Shown here one piece after another: positions 63,208-64,000 of a stretch of 64,000 bases of DNA. The first letter of the stretch is position 1. Each line of letters begins with the position of its first letter. Source of the DNA: Solea solea (lineage: Eukaryota > Chordata > Actinopteri > Pleuronectiformes > Soleidae); contig NC_081151.1 in assembly GCF_958295425.1 (NCBI RefSeq), forward strand, positions 16,588,606 through 16,652,605. Direction: 5' to 3'. The notes beneath the pieces are model-generated. The model had not been told where the DNA came from, made no database searches, and saw nothing but the letters and a program-made list of their open reading frames with translations. The position numbers and the translations under genes are program-made.

Positions 63208-64000
63208 GCGCATCAATCATCTGCTAAATAACGGTCATACTCAACATAAACATCATAGGGTCAATTACCGTAATTACGGTATTAATTACGCCCGATTTCA
63301 TTGGTAATATCCTTGTTTATAATAAATGTGTCACATGTTGAACTCTGTATCTTAAAGCATTAAATAATAATGGATTAAAAATAAGGTTGTTTATAATTTG
63401 CATTTACATTTTTAATTTATTTTTCCCAAGGATAACTTGGCCAATGAGCAACAAAGACACATCAAAACTAAAACTCATGTGCGCTATCCTCTGTATACTG
63501 TATATACACATATACGATAAAGTATTTTTTTATGAAGCTTGTATTGAAATGATGTTCCATAATTGTCCACGCTCATATTCATGCGTCGACACACCGACTG
63601 TGAAATAAGACGCAACCAATGACAAGATAAATTCAATTAAAGCTGGACACTGTGTTCCTTCCAATAGTTCTTCCAAGTTTTATATATATATAGAAGGAAA
63701 TACACTTGTTTGGCCTCAAGGATGCACACAAATATGTGTTTAGTTGAGAAACACTGAATGTAAACAGGACTTTATTTTACTTCCAGGCGAAGCCTCCAAG
63801 GCAAAATAGAAGAGCAAGCAGCTTTCAGTGGGAAAAACAAGCATTCCTATTGTACTGTGTTTTAAAACACAAGCCAGAGTGTGGACAAATTACGTAAGCA
63901 ATTAAGTGTACATTTGTTTGCTTGCACACCTTGAACTAGATTATTGTGTTTTATGGTTTTTTTTCCAAATGAAGGTACAAAGTATCAAAGACAAAATTCT

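Overview
This window is vertebrate nuclear DNA, almost certainly from a teleost fish and probably a percomorph. The genes are split by GT-AG introns. The intergenic and intronic DNA carries fish-type tRNA-derived SINEs, hAT and Harbinger-like MITEs, LINE 3' ends, a Tc1 transposase fragment and many microsatellites. I see no prokaryotic feature, CRISPR array or true tRNA/rRNA gene.

Three genes are recognised from their translated exons, all on the minus strand. (1) chp1 (calcineurin B homologous protein 1), CDS 7959-14795, seven coding exons, complete at 195 aa. (2) lgmn (legumain, asparaginyl endopeptidase), CDS 16867-27830, thirteen coding exons, complete at 436 aa, plus a probable non-coding first exon at about 28.85-28.96 kb. 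(3) pcnx1 (pecanex 1), CDS 31641-61343, 34 exons giving 2,220 residues and the natural stop. The N-terminal roughly 120 residues lie beyond the right edge. Every exon listed for these three keeps reading frame across its junctions.

A fourth, unrecognised short spliced gene is proposed on the minus strand at 4162-4804. It has a GC-rich promoter near 4.9-5.0 kb and possibly a 3.6 kb 3' UTR ending at an AATAAA near 595. A plus-strand gene may end just inside the left edge (poly(A) signals at 201-255), convergent with it.

Layout: 1-600 convergent 3' ends; 600-4950 the unknown gene and its UTR with a nested MITE; 5000-7950 chp1 3' flank with two hAT elements; 7959-15.1 kb chp1; 15.1-16.4 kb intergenic; 16.4-29.0 kb lgmn; 29.0-30.5 kb intergenic; 30.5-64.0 kb pcnx1. 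The recognised genes have unrelated jobs (a Ca2+-binding NHE/trafficking cofactor, a lysosomal protease, a multi-pass membrane protein), so the neighbourhood is ordinary synteny rather than a functional cluster.

The most unusual signals are a foldback-like inverted repeat in chp1 intron 5 built from an AATGTAATAA-core unit, two GC-AG introns (chp1 intron 6 and a lgmn intron) required by reading frame, a 12-histidine run in pcnx1, a recent 377-bp tandem duplication in a pcnx1 intron, and a solo LTR with intact target-site duplication in lgmn. I did not find a convincing new biological system.
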